From Roseibium aggregatum IAM 12614 (lineage in GTDB: Bacteria; Pseudomonadota; Alphaproteobacteria; Rhizobiales; Stappiaceae): 64,000 nt of DNA. This document shows positions 35,176-43,614 of this stretch, one piece after another. The DNA is taken from positions 1 to 64,000 of the forward strand of contig NZ_AAUW01000014.1 of the NCBI RefSeq assembly GCF_000168975.1. The letters run 5' to 3'. A program made the position numbers and the translations under genes. Each line of letters opens with the position of its first letter. Position 1 is the stretch's first letter. The notes below the pieces were generated by a model, which searched no databases, was not told the DNA's origin, and worked only from the letters and a program-made list of their open reading frames with translations.

Positions 35176-37635
35176 ATGGCCGAGAGAGAGCCGGCACAGC
35201 CGGGCAGAACGGAAAGCGGTAGCGACGCGGAGCTGATCGACAGCATTGTGCGAACCAACGTGGAGTCCATTTCCACGGTTCCCGGTCAGGCCCGCCGCCC
35301 GCAGCATCCCAAACATCATGGCTGTGTCCACGCCCGTTTCGTCGTTGGCGAGGTGCCTGAAGACCTGCGTCACGGTCTGTTTGCGCTACCGGGCACCTAT
35401 GATGCCCTTGTCCGGTTTTCCAATGGCCGCAAGCTGGATGACCGTAAGCGCGACGCCCACGGCATGGCCTTCAAGGTGCTGGGCATCGACAGGGAATGGC
35501 TGTCGGCTGAAAACCCGGACGGTCAGGTGCAGGACTTCGTTCTTGTCGACCATGAAACCTTTTTCACCGGGGACCTTGGCGACTATGACGACGTCAACAC
35601 CCTCGTGCTGGGGCGCGGTCTTGCGCGGCTGAAGCTCCTGCCGCGGCTACTGCTCACCGGTTTCAATCTCTACGGCAGGATGCGCGACTTTGTGTCCCAA
35701 CGGCCAAAGTCTCCGCTCTTAAGCCGATACTTCAGCACCACCCCCTACCGGTTGGGGAATCGGCTGGTGAAATATACGGCAAAGCCCCGGCCTGTGCCTG
35801 TGGACCCGCCTGACACCGATCCCGGCGTTGATCAGTTGGCGGTCGCACTCAGGGAAACGCTGATCCGCTGCCCGGTCACCTTTGAATTCGGTGTCGATGT
35901 GCAGACAGATCCGGCCGCGCAGCCGGTGGAGGATCCTTCGGTTGCCTGGTCAAAGGCGCCCGGTGCGCGGCACGAAACGCTGGCAACGCTGGAGATCCTG
36001 CAGCAGGACGTCGACCAACACGCGCCGCTTGCTGAAAACATCGCCTTTTCACCCTGGAACAGCCTGCCGGCGCATGAGCCCGTGGGCGCCATCAACCTTG
36101 CGAGGCGCCGAACCTACGAGAGCGCCGCGCGCAAGCGGCACGAGGTCAATGGCGTCGTTCCGCCTGTCACCGCCGGTATTCCGGAAAGCTACAAGACGCA
36201 TCAACCATCGGTCTCGCCCGGAAAAAGCGGCATGCCGCTCTGGCTGGCGGTTGTCGCCGGACTGCTGCTGTCGACCTGTCTGGTTCTGGAAGGCAAACGG
36301 CTGACTATCAAACCCGGCCCGCCGAAAACCTTCGCCAATCCGGTTGCCGAATTCAAATACGGCTCCATCGGCGCCGAATGGGACGGTTTTCCCTATATGG
36401 TCTGGCGCGAACTGCCGACGATCTTCAAGGACGAGCTGCCGCGCGGCTGGCGCACCTTCGGTTTCATCGAAGAGCCGGGACAGAAGCTGCCGGTCGGTTT
36501 CAGCGTGCGGCGGGTCGGTGTGCCGAGGGTTGGCTTCAATTGCGCTACTTGCCACAGCGCGGAAGTCACCGCCGGCGGCAACACCAGGCTTGTGCTGGGC
36601 GCGCCTGCCGAACAGCTCGATATCCAGTCCTACATCCTCTTCCTGGGGTATGTGGCCGCCAGTGACAAGCTGACCGCGGATGCGGTGATCGAAAGCGCGG
36701 CCCGGGCGGGACGGCCGCTGGGCCCAATCGACCGGCTGCTTGTGCGCACCATTCTGATGCCCGGCATCAAGGACCAGTCCGACGGTCTGGCAACGGCCTT
36801 CAACTGGATGAAGGTCAAGCCGCAGCACGGCCCCGGGCGCACGGACGCGGGCAATAGCTGGCGCGCACGCTGGGGCTACGGCCCGGAAAAGGACGATGCG
36901 GTCGGAACGGTCGATTTTCCTTCCGTGTGGAACCAGGGCATCCGCGAAGGTGGCTGGTTCCATTGGGACGGCAACAACAATTCGCTGATCGAACGCAACT
37001 ATTCCGCAGCCCTTGCCGGCGGCGCCAAGGAATGGCTGCTGCAACGCGGGCTGATCGATGCCCAGGCAGACTGGCTGCGCGACCTGCCGCCGCCTGCCTA
37101 TCCCTTGCCAGTCGACGCGGACATGGCGGCGGAAGGCGCCGAGATTTATCAACGGGAAGGCTGCGGCACATGTCATGACCCGGGAGGCGAAAGCTTCGGG
37201 CAGGTCACGCCGCTTTCAGAGCTTGAGACAGATCCTGAGCGCGCCGACCTCTTCGACGAAGCCTTCGTCAGCCGGTTTGGTGATGTTGGCAAGGGGTACA
37301 CCTGGCGGTTTTCGCATTACCGGGCAACGGACGGCTATGCCAACACGCCGCTGGACGGCATCTGGGCGCGCGGGCCGTATCTGCACAACGGCTCCGTGCC
37401 GACCCTTCGCGCGTTGCTGTCACCGCCGGAAGACCGCCCGGCGACCTTCTATCGCGGCTGCACGAATTTCGATCCGGTGGACGTCGGCTTTGCCTGCGAC
37501 AGCGGCTTCCTGTTCGACACGCAGCTCACCGGCAACGGCAACGGCGGGCATCTCTATGGCACCGGTCTGCCGGACGGCGAGAAATCCGCGCTGATCGAAT
37601 ATCTCAAATTCAAGCAATATCCGGGGCGGTCATGA
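35176..37635 (+). CDS. Catalase-like domain fused via one TM helix to a RoxA-like diheme cytochrome c
   Basis: An 819-residue three-part protein. Residues about 40-330 are a catalase-family heme domain of the SrpA/y4iL type: GCVHARFVVGEVP with distal His52, RFSNG at 80-84, QDFVLVDHETFF at 119-130, and RRRTY with the probable proximal Tyr314 and Arg310. There is no signal peptide. A single membrane helix spans about 353-371. The C-terminal part has two c-type heme sites, CATCH (456-460) and CGTCH (663-667), 207 residues apart, and the block ARGPYLHNGSVPTLRALL seen in RoxA and diheme peroxidases. Cytochrome c maturation requires the periplasm, so the catalase-like domain should be cytosolic. 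Its TGA overlaps the ATG of the cyclooxygenase-like gene (ATGA). Fusion of these families is unusual; activity could be peroxide reduction or lipid hydroperoxide conversion. Confidence 0.85.
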   Translation: MAEREPAQPGRTESGSDAELIDSIVRTNVESISTVPGQARRPQHPKHHGCVHARFVVGEVPEDLRHGLFALPGTYDALVRFSNGRKLDDRKRDAHGMAFKVLGIDREWLSAENPDGQVQDFVLVDHETFFTGDLGDYDDVNTLVLGRGLARLKLLPRLLLTGFNLYGRMRDFVSQRPKSPLLSRYFSTTPYRLGNRLVKYTAKPRPVPVDPPDTDPGVDQLAVALRETLIRCPVTFEFGVDVQTDPAAQPVEDPSVAWSKAPGARHETLATLEILQQDVDQHAPLAENIAFSPWNSLPAHEPVGAINLARRRTYESAARKRHEVNGVVPPVTAGIPESYKTHQPSVSPGKSGMPLWLAVVAGLLLSTCLVLEGKRLTIKPGPPKTFANPVAEFKYGSIGAEWDGFPYMVWRELPTIFKDELPRGWRTFGFIEEPGQKLPVGFSVRRVGVPRVGFNCATCHSAEVTAGGNTRLVLGAPAEQLDIQSYILFLGYVAASDKLTADAVIESAARAGRPLGPIDRLLVRTILMPGIKDQSDGLATAFNWMKVKPQHGPGRTDAGNSWRARWGYGPEKDDAVGTVDFPSVWNQGIREGGWFHWDGNNNSLIERNYSAALAGGAKEWLLQRGLIDAQADWLRDLPPPAYPLPVDADMAAEGAEIYQREGCGTCHDPGGESFGQVTPLSELETDPERADLFDEAFVSRFGDVGKGYTWRFSHYRATDGYANTPLDGIWARGPYLHNGSVPTLRALLSPPEDRPATFYRGCTNFDPVDVGFACDSGFLFDTQLTGNGNGGHLYGTGLPDGEKSALIEYLKFKQYPGRS

Positions 37636-39716
37636 GGCTCAGTGCATCCTTCAAGGGAACGTTTCTCGACATCATCTGCCTGCTTGTCGGGACGATCATG
37701 GCCTATCGCGGCTTTGAGGAATTCTTCCGCTACGATTTCGATCCCATACACATGGTGCTGGGGCTCGCACTCGGGGCCGGTGCCTATGCCAACTGGCTGA
37801 TGTACCGGAGATTGCGCATCGGTTACTGGATCTTCATCGGCGGCAATGTGGTCGTGGCCGTCATCTTCATCTTTGTGCTGCAGGATGTCTGGCATCACCA
37901 CGTCTGGCCGCACATCGCCTACGCCCTCGTGTTCGTGCCGTTTCTGGATCAGCTCGGGGCCCGCTCCGAACGCGACGTCCTGCGGGACCCGCCGCTGCAC
38001 AAGCGGATCCTCGGGTTCGTCGGCGCGCAGGCTCTGAAACTGGCTGAGGCCTTTCCCGCACTCGTCCGGTTGATCAAACGCTGCGGCCCGCTCAGCCGGG
38101 CCATCAACCGGCTCGTGATCAACGGCATATCAAGCGCTCCCCCGGGCCGCCCGCTGCCGCTTTCCCTCTGGACGCCCTACGATTCCGAAACGCATGTAGA
38201 GAGTGTTGCGGGCTCAAAGGATCCGGAAAAGACCACCAGCACCTTTGCAAGCTGGCCGGGTCTGGTCGATCGCCGCTACACCGGCCGTCATCTGCCCCCG
38301 GTCGATCAGGCATTCGTCGACGCCCTGCCGGAGGTGCCGAGGGTTGCGGAGCTTTACAAGCGCACCACGATGGTCGAGAGCGACACCAGTGCGTTGTTCT
38401 GCTTCTTCGCCCAGTGGTTCACCGACAGCTTCCTGCGCACCCATCCGTTGAACAAGCGGATGAACACCTCCAACCACGAAATCGATCTCTGCCAGATCTA
38501 TGGGCTGGGCGAGCAGACCACCGCTATCCTGCGGCAGGGCGCTTTTCTGAAATCGCGGCAGACGCCGGTCGGCGAGCTGCCACCGCTGCTTGCCGGCCCG
38601 GACCTGGAAGTGAAAAGCGAGTTTGCCGGAATTCACTTCATGCCCATGTGGGCGACGACCTTTCTCGGGCCGGATCCCGAATGGGGAACGGCAAAAAAAC
38701 TTCGGAACCTTTTAGCCGGCATCGGTGATTGGGCCGTCGTGCCCGAGCGCTGGAAATGCCACTATGCCGCCGGTCTGGAACGCGCCAATTCCACCATCAT
38801 CTACAGCGCGCTCAACACGATCTTCCTGCGCGAGCACAATCGACTTGCGCGTGAGATCGGCAAACGGAACCCGCATTTCGGCCCAGACCGGGTGTTCGAA
38901 ACCGCCCGCAACATCAACATCGTCAAGCTGCTCAAGGTCATCATCGAGGACTATATCAACCACCTCGCCAATTCGCCGTTCAGGATCTTCGTGGAGCCGG
39001 GCGATGCGGACAAGCGCCTCTGGTACCGCACCAACAGGATCGCACTGGAGTTTGACCTGCTCTATCGCTGGCACCCGATGGTGCCGGACCGGTTTCTGTT
39101 TCACGGCGAGCCGCTGGAAAACGAGGACTTCCGCTTCAACAATACGATCATTGAAAAACATGGCGTCGAGCCGGTCATCGATGCGGCGGCACGCCAGCGG
39201 GCCGGCAAGCTGACCTTGCACAACACGCCGTTCTTCCTGCAGGGCGCGGACGAGCGCACGCTGGACTTTGCCCGCAGGTTCCGTCTCGCACCCTTCAACG
39301 CCTACCGCGCCTCCTGGAAACTGCGCCCCTATGACAGTTTCCTGGAACTGACGGGCGGCGACACCAGTCTGGCCGGTGAGCTGGAAGCGCTTTATCCGGA
39401 CTGGAACGGTGTGCGCGGCATCGACCGGGTGGATCTGCCCATCGGGCTTCTGGCCGAGGACCAGATGCGGACGCGGCCCCTGCCGCCCCTGCTTCTGGCC
39501 ATGGTCGGGTCCGACGCCTTCTCCCAGGCACTCACCAATCCGCTTCTGGCCAGGAACGTTTTCGGTCCCGGGGTCTTCACCGACTATGGCATGGCGGAAA
39601 TCGCGGCGACATCCACGTTCCAGGATATCGTTGACCTCAACGTTGCCGCCAACGCCATGAAACCGAAGGCGAATTTCACCATCGACAAGGACACGCTGTT
39701 GGCCTGGCCAGACTGA
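37632..39716 (+). CDS. Membrane-anchored cyclooxygenase-like heme dioxygenase (animal peroxidase family)
   Basis: A 694-residue protein. Four hydrophobic helices occupy about 10-26, 39-57, 63-83 and 92-106, replacing the EGF region of animal cyclooxygenases. The catalytic domain matches prostaglandin synthase more than plant alpha-dioxygenase: FFAQWFTDSFLRT (COX FAQHFTHQFF region), IDLCQIYG, FLREHNRLAREI, VIIEDYINHL and EFDLLYRWHPMVPD. The last gives the radical tyrosine Tyr478 (COX Tyr385) and proximal heme ligand His481 (COX His388). Gln261 is conserved, but the distal histidine (COX His207) is Asp265, so peroxidase activity may be weak. Family members insert O2 into fatty acids. It overlaps the catalase-like gene by 4 nt and should be made with it. 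Confidence 0.85.
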   Translation: MRLSASFKGTFLDIICLLVGTIMAYRGFEEFFRYDFDPIHMVLGLALGAGAYANWLMYRRLRIGYWIFIGGNVVVAVIFIFVLQDVWHHHVWPHIAYALVFVPFLDQLGARSERDVLRDPPLHKRILGFVGAQALKLAEAFPALVRLIKRCGPLSRAINRLVINGISSAPPGRPLPLSLWTPYDSETHVESVAGSKDPEKTTSTFASWPGLVDRRYTGRHLPPVDQAFVDALPEVPRVAELYKRTTMVESDTSALFCFFAQWFTDSFLRTHPLNKRMNTSNHEIDLCQIYGLGEQTTAILRQGAFLKSRQTPVGELPPLLAGPDLEVKSEFAGIHFMPMWATTFLGPDPEWGTAKKLRNLLAGIGDWAVVPERWKCHYAAGLERANSTIIYSALNTIFLREHNRLAREIGKRNPHFGPDRVFETARNINIVKLLKVIIEDYINHLANSPFRIFVEPGDADKRLWYRTNRIALEFDLLYRWHPMVPDRFLFHGEPLENEDFRFNNTIIEKHGVEPVIDAAARQRAGKLTLHNTPFFLQGADERTLDFARRFRLAPFNAYRASWKLRPYDSFLELTGGDTSLAGELEALYPDWNGVRGIDRVDLPIGLLAEDQMRTRPLPPLLLAMVGSDAFSQALTNPLLARNVFGPGVFTDYGMAEIAATSTFQDIVDLNVAANAMKPKANFTIDKDTLLAWPD

Positions 39717-39830
39717 CGTTTCAGCAGATGCCGTTTTCACGAAAGCGCCCGGGCGCAAAGTTGAACCGGCAAAATTTGCAAAGCCGGCCCGAAAGGCTAT
39801 CGTGAAGCGCTTATGTCAAGGGAGGATGGC

Positions 39831-41591
39831 ATGCGCGACCTTGAACATGTGAGTGAAATAGACCGCGTATTGAAGGGATACGAGACCGGCAGGGATGGGC
39901 TGGTTTCGGAAAGCTGGCGGCGCTGTGTCCAGACCTACGGCATGGACCCTGCCCGGCCGGAACCGGCGCATATCGTCACCGAACAGCAATTGCGCGAACA
40001 TCAGGAACAATCCGAACGGTTGATCGCGACGGCCCGCTCCGGCCTGCGCACCCTGTTCAAGCAGGTTGCCGGCCAGAATTACGTGCTGCTGCTGGCCGAC
40101 GCCAAAGGCGTGTGTGTCGATTTCTTCGGCGATCCGCGGTTCGAGGACGATCTTCGGCAGGCGGGGCTTTATCTCGGCTCCGACTGGTCGGAGGACCTGG
40201 CCGGAACCTGCGGTGTTGGCTCCTGCATCGTGACGGGGGAGGCGGTGACGATCCACCAGAGCGATCACTTCGGGCTGTCGCACACGCCGCTGTCCTGCAC
40301 GGCAGCGCCTATCTACGACACTTGCGGCAAGCTGGCGGCGGTTCTGGATATTTCCCTGTTGCGCTCACCAAGCCCGAAATCGAGCCAGAATCTGGCGATG
40401 AACCTTGTGAAGGCCTCCACTCGCCGGGTCGAGATGGCCAACCTGATGGCGACCACGCGCAAGGAATGGGTCTTGCGGTTTTCAACGTCACCGGAGTTTC
40501 TGGAGGTCGATCCGGAAGCCGCCATTGCCCTGGATGACAGCGGACGGATAACGGGCATGACGCACGGGGCGCTCGCGTGTCTCGCCCCTTCCGGCTCTGC
40601 CGACCTGATCGGAAGCCGGATCGACAGTTATCTGGATCTTGATGTTGATGATCTGCCGTCGCTGATGCGCGGCCGCCCGGCGGAAGACCGGGTTCTGCGC
40701 CGGCGCGACGGCGGCGGGTTATATGGCCATGCCATTGCGCCACAGGCAGCCCGCATGGCCCGCACGCCTGCTTCCGGTGCTTTGCCCACGCCGCTGCGTG
40801 GTATCTGCGGACAGGACACGGCGCTGTTGCAGGTGGTGTCGAAAGTTGCACGGCTCGCACCCACGCAGGTTCCGATCCTCTTGTCCGGTGAAACCGGGAC
40901 AGGAAAGGAATATCTGGCAAGGGCCATTCACGTCCTTGGCCCCGCCGACCGTCCGTTCCACGCGCTTTGCTGCTCGGCCTTGAAGCCGGAAAAGGTCGGC
41001 GCGCTCTTTGATGCGGCCGCCGGGACTTTGTTTCTGCGCGGGATCGAAGACCTCGACAAGGCCGGCCAAGCCGCTTTGCTCGCCCTGCTGGAACATCGCA
41101 ACGACCTTCGCGTGGTGGCAACGACGCGTCAGGACCCGGCGGGGTCTACAGGCATCCGCGCGTTGCGGCCCGAGCTCTATTTCAGAGTTGCCGGTTCGGT
41201 CCTCCGGATCCCGCCACTGCGGCACCGGCAGGATTTCGATTGGCTGGTCGACCGCCTGCTGCGGCGCTCGCCGCGGGATCTTCGCCTGTCGCCCGCGGCA
41301 CGGGCCGAACTCGGCGGCCGGCACTGGCCCGGCAACATCCGAGAACTTGCCACCTTGCTGGATGTCGCGACCGCGCTTGCCGAAACCGATGTGATCGATC
41401 TTCCCGATCTGCCGCCGGCGACGCTGTCCGGACGCGTCGAAACCGACCCGAAACAGGATCTGGAAGCGCTTCTGGACGCCTGTGGCTGGAACATGTCCCA
41501 GGCGGCCCGAAGGCTTGGCGTCAATCGGTCGACGGTGCTGCGGCGGATGCGCTCACTCGGTCTGGAGCCGCGGCCCAAGCCGCGTGCATGA
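39831..41591 (+). CDS. AcoR-like transcriptional regulator with a degenerate sigma-54 AAA+ domain
   Basis: A 586-residue protein: an N-terminal part with SWRRCVQTYGMDP, a GAF-type sensor (about 60-190; VLLLADAKGVCVDFFGD, AGTCGVGSCIVTGE), a PAS-like segment, an AAA+ domain and a Fis-type HTH (MSQAARRLGVNRSTVLRRM). Walker A is intact (GETGTGKE, 353-360). The segment that should carry ESELFGHE...GAFTGA is deleted, leaving only 44 residues between the Walker A lysine and the Walker B site, and Walker B reads TLFLRGIEDL where TLFLDEIGDL is normal. It therefore should not remodel sigma-54 holoenzyme in the usual way. The ATG at 39831 follows GGGAGG; an ATG at 39813 is less likely. CCGGC-N12-GCCGG at 39766-39787 precedes it. 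It sits between the cyclooxygenase-like gene and the flavin monooxygenase gene. Confidence 0.85.
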   Translation: MRDLEHVSEIDRVLKGYETGRDGLVSESWRRCVQTYGMDPARPEPAHIVTEQQLREHQEQSERLIATARSGLRTLFKQVAGQNYVLLLADAKGVCVDFFGDPRFEDDLRQAGLYLGSDWSEDLAGTCGVGSCIVTGEAVTIHQSDHFGLSHTPLSCTAAPIYDTCGKLAAVLDISLLRSPSPKSSQNLAMNLVKASTRRVEMANLMATTRKEWVLRFSTSPEFLEVDPEAAIALDDSGRITGMTHGALACLAPSGSADLIGSRIDSYLDLDVDDLPSLMRGRPAEDRVLRRRDGGGLYGHAIAPQAARMARTPASGALPTPLRGICGQDTALLQVVSKVARLAPTQVPILLSGETGTGKEYLARAIHVLGPADRPFHALCCSALKPEKVGALFDAAAGTLFLRGIEDLDKAGQAALLALLEHRNDLRVVATTRQDPAGSTGIRALRPELYFRVAGSVLRIPPLRHRQDFDWLVDRLLRRSPRDLRLSPAARAELGGRHWPGNIRELATLLDVATALAETDVIDLPDLPPATLSGRVETDPKQDLEALLDACGWNMSQAARRLGVNRSTVLRRMRSLGLEPRPKPRA

Positions 41592-41605
41592 TCACGTGTT
41601 GCGTT

Positions 41606-41623
41606 CTGTTGCGTGCGCAACAG
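41606..41623. promoter_or_regulatory. Perfect 18-bp palindrome upstream of the flavin monooxygenase (candidate activator site)
   Basis: CTGTTGCGTGCGCAACAG, 8-bp arms around TG, starts 14 bp after the regulator stop and about 105 bp before the monooxygenase ATG. Fis-type HTH activators bind such dyads. No -24/-12 (GG-N10-GC) promoter is visible between it and the gene. Confidence 0.6.
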
Positions 41624-41676
41624 GAAACGAAGTTTCTGCCCTGTCGCGTGCTCAATTGACGGGCGTTCCATGGAAA

Positions 41677-41697
41677 AATGCAGGGCCGCTCTGCATT
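41677..41697. promoter_or_regulatory. 7-bp inverted repeat just upstream of the flavin monooxygenase
   Basis: AATGCAG-N7-CTGCATT lies about 30 bp before the ATG, near where the promoter or leader should be. It could be a second operator or a leader hairpin; there is no T-run. Confidence 0.35.
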
Positions 41698-41726
41698 GTT
41701 TCCTCCATAAACAGGGAGGAACTGGA

Positions 41727-43526
41727 ATGCTCGACAAACCATTGGTTCACGAGACCGAGACTTTTCTCAACACCTTCGGCAAGGCGCTGGAAGACGGCAA
41801 CATCGATGCCGCAACGGACATGTTTCTGGACGACTGCTACTGGCGCGATCTGATTGCCTTTACCTGGAACATCAAGACCGTCGAGGGCAAGGATCAGGTC
41901 CGCGACATGCTGGAGAAACAACTGGCGTCCACCGGGCCCAGCAACTGGCGGATCGCGGAAGGCGAGATCCCGACGAAGGAGGGCGATGTCGTCACCGCCT
42001 GGATCCAGTTCGATACGGAACGTGCCCGCTGCTTCGGCCTGATCCGCCTGAAGGGCGGCAAGATCTGGACCCTGCTGACCACCATGTCGGAGCTCAAAGG
42101 CCACGAGGAGCCGAAGGGGTTCAACCGGCCGCTGGGAGCCAAGCACGGTGCCAGCAAACATCGCACCAGCTGGAAGGAGGAACGTGAGCGCGAACTTGCG
42201 GAACTCGGTTACAAGACCCAGCCCTATTGCCTGATCATCGGCGGCGGCCAGGGCGGCATCGCGCTTGGCGCGCGCCTGCGGCAACTCGGCGTGCCGACCA
42301 TCATCGTGGAGAAGAACGCGCGGCCCGGTGACAGCTGGCGCAACCGCTACAAGTCCCTCTGCCTGCATGATCCCGTCTGGTACGACCACCTGCCCTACAT
42401 CAAGTTTCCGGAAAACTGGCCCATCTTCAGCCCCAAGGACAAGATCGGCGACTGGCTGGAGATGTACACGAAGGTGATGGAGCTGAACTACTGGACCAAC
42501 ACCGTCGCCAAATCCGCCACCTATGATGAGGCGAAGAAGGAGTGGACCGTCGTCGTGGATCGCGACGGCGAGGAAGTGGTGCTGAAGCCGAAACAGCTTG
42601 TCATGGCAACCGGCATGTCGGGCAAGGCGAATGTGCCGAACTTCCCGGGCATGGACACCTTCAAGGGCGATCAGCACCATTCGTCCAAACACCCGGGGCC
42701 GGACAGGTATCGCGGCAAGAAGGCTGTCGTGGTGGGGTCCAACAATTCGGCGCATGACATCTGCGCGGCGCTTTGGGAAAACGATGTCGACGTGACCATG
42801 GTGCAGCGGTCCTCCACCCATATCGTGCGCTCCGACACCTTGATGGACGTCGGCCTCGGCGCGCTTTATTCCGAAGAGGCGGTTCGCTCCGGTGTGACGA
42901 CGGAAAAGGCGGATCTCATCTTCGCCTCGTTGCCCTACAGGATCCTGCACGAGTTCCAGATCCCCGCTTATGCGGAGATGAAAAAGCGTGACGCAGACTT
43001 CTATGAAGGGCTGGAGAAAGCCGGGTTCTGGCTGGACTGGGGCGACGATGAAAGCGGCCTGTTCATGAAATATCTGCGCAGGGGGTCCGGCTACTACATC
43101 GATATCGGAGCCAGCCAGTTGATCATCGACGGCGAGATCAAGCTGAAGCGCGGCCAGGTGACCGAAGTGGTTGAAGACGGCATCATTCTGGACGATGGCA
43201 CGAAGCTGGAAGCGGATCTGATCGTCTATGCCACCGGCTACGGGTCGATGAACGGCTGGGTCGCCGATCTGATGGGTCAGGAGATGGCCGACAAGGTCGG
43301 CAAGGTCTGGGGGCTTGGCTCGGACACCACCAAGGACCCGGGCCCCTGGGAAGGCGAACAGCGCAACATGTGGAAGCCGACCCAGCAGGAAGCGCTCTGG
43401 TTCCACGGCGGCAACCTGCACCAGTCCCGCCACTATTCCCAATATCTGGCGCTTCAGTTGAAAGCGCGGATGGAAGGTCTGCCGACACCGGTCTACGGTC
43501 TTCAGCAGGTGCATCACCTGTCCTGA
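41727..43526 (+). CDS. NTF2/SnoaL-like domain fused to a flavin-containing monooxygenase
   Basis: A 599-residue fusion. Residues about 8-125 form an NTF2/SnoaL-like cone (FLNTFGKALEDGNIDAATDMFLDD). The flavoprotein part has the FAD motif LIIGGGQGGIALG (GGGQGG at 172-177), the FMO-type FKGDQHHSSKHPG, and the NADPH Rossmann GSNNSAHD at 337-344, where the usual central Gly is Asn. VYATGYGS closes the flavin fold. Members oxygenate soft heteroatoms or ketones (Baeyer-Villiger type); the substrate is unknown. The ATG at 41727 has GGGAGGA 6 bp upstream. It follows the AcoR-like regulator, which probably controls it through the palindrome at 41606-41623, and ends at a strong terminator. Confidence 0.88.
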   Translation: MLDKPLVHETETFLNTFGKALEDGNIDAATDMFLDDCYWRDLIAFTWNIKTVEGKDQVRDMLEKQLASTGPSNWRIAEGEIPTKEGDVVTAWIQFDTERARCFGLIRLKGGKIWTLLTTMSELKGHEEPKGFNRPLGAKHGASKHRTSWKEERERELAELGYKTQPYCLIIGGGQGGIALGARLRQLGVPTIIVEKNARPGDSWRNRYKSLCLHDPVWYDHLPYIKFPENWPIFSPKDKIGDWLEMYTKVMELNYWTNTVAKSATYDEAKKEWTVVVDRDGEEVVLKPKQLVMATGMSGKANVPNFPGMDTFKGDQHHSSKHPGPDRYRGKKAVVVGSNNSAHDICAALWENDVDVTMVQRSSTHIVRSDTLMDVGLGALYSEEAVRSGVTTEKADLIFASLPYRILHEFQIPAYAEMKKRDADFYEGLEKAGFWLDWGDDESGLFMKYLRRGSGYYIDIGASQLIIDGEIKLKRGQVTEVVEDGIILDDGTKLEADLIVYATGYGSMNGWVADLMGQEMADKVGKVWGLGSDTTKDPGPWEGEQRNMWKPTQQEALWFHGGNLHQSRHYSQYLALQLKARMEGLPTPVYGLQQVHHLS

Positions 43527-43558
43527 CCGGCAACGCGGACAAGGACCTGACCAAATGG

Positions 43559-43594
43559 AAGAGCCGGGGGAAATGTCCCCCGGCTCTTTCTTTC
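43559..43594 (+). terminator. Rho-independent terminator of the flavin monooxygenase
   Basis: AAGAGCCGGGGG and CCCCCGGCTCTT pair perfectly around a 6-nt loop, followed by TTTCTTTC. It closes the plus-strand block that began at 35176. Confidence 0.85.
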
Positions 43595-43614
43595 TTCACC
43601 ACACCCACACCCTC

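Noticed and set aside
35176..37635. Simple monofunctional catalase
   Set aside because: The domain is shorter than a true catalase, lacks the usual catalytic Asn context (QDFVLVD replaces the NTP-type block), and is fused to cytochrome c sequence.
37632..39716. Plant-type alpha-dioxygenase or peroxinectin instead of a cyclooxygenase-like enzyme
   Set aside because: The segment from FLREHNR through YRWHPMVPD matches prostaglandin synthase order and spacing better, although all belong to the same superfamily.
41640..41726. Sigma-54 promoter before the flavin monooxygenase
   Set aside because: Looked for because of the AcoR-like regulator. No GG-N10-GC arrangement with the right flanks is present, and the regulator lacks GAFTGA.
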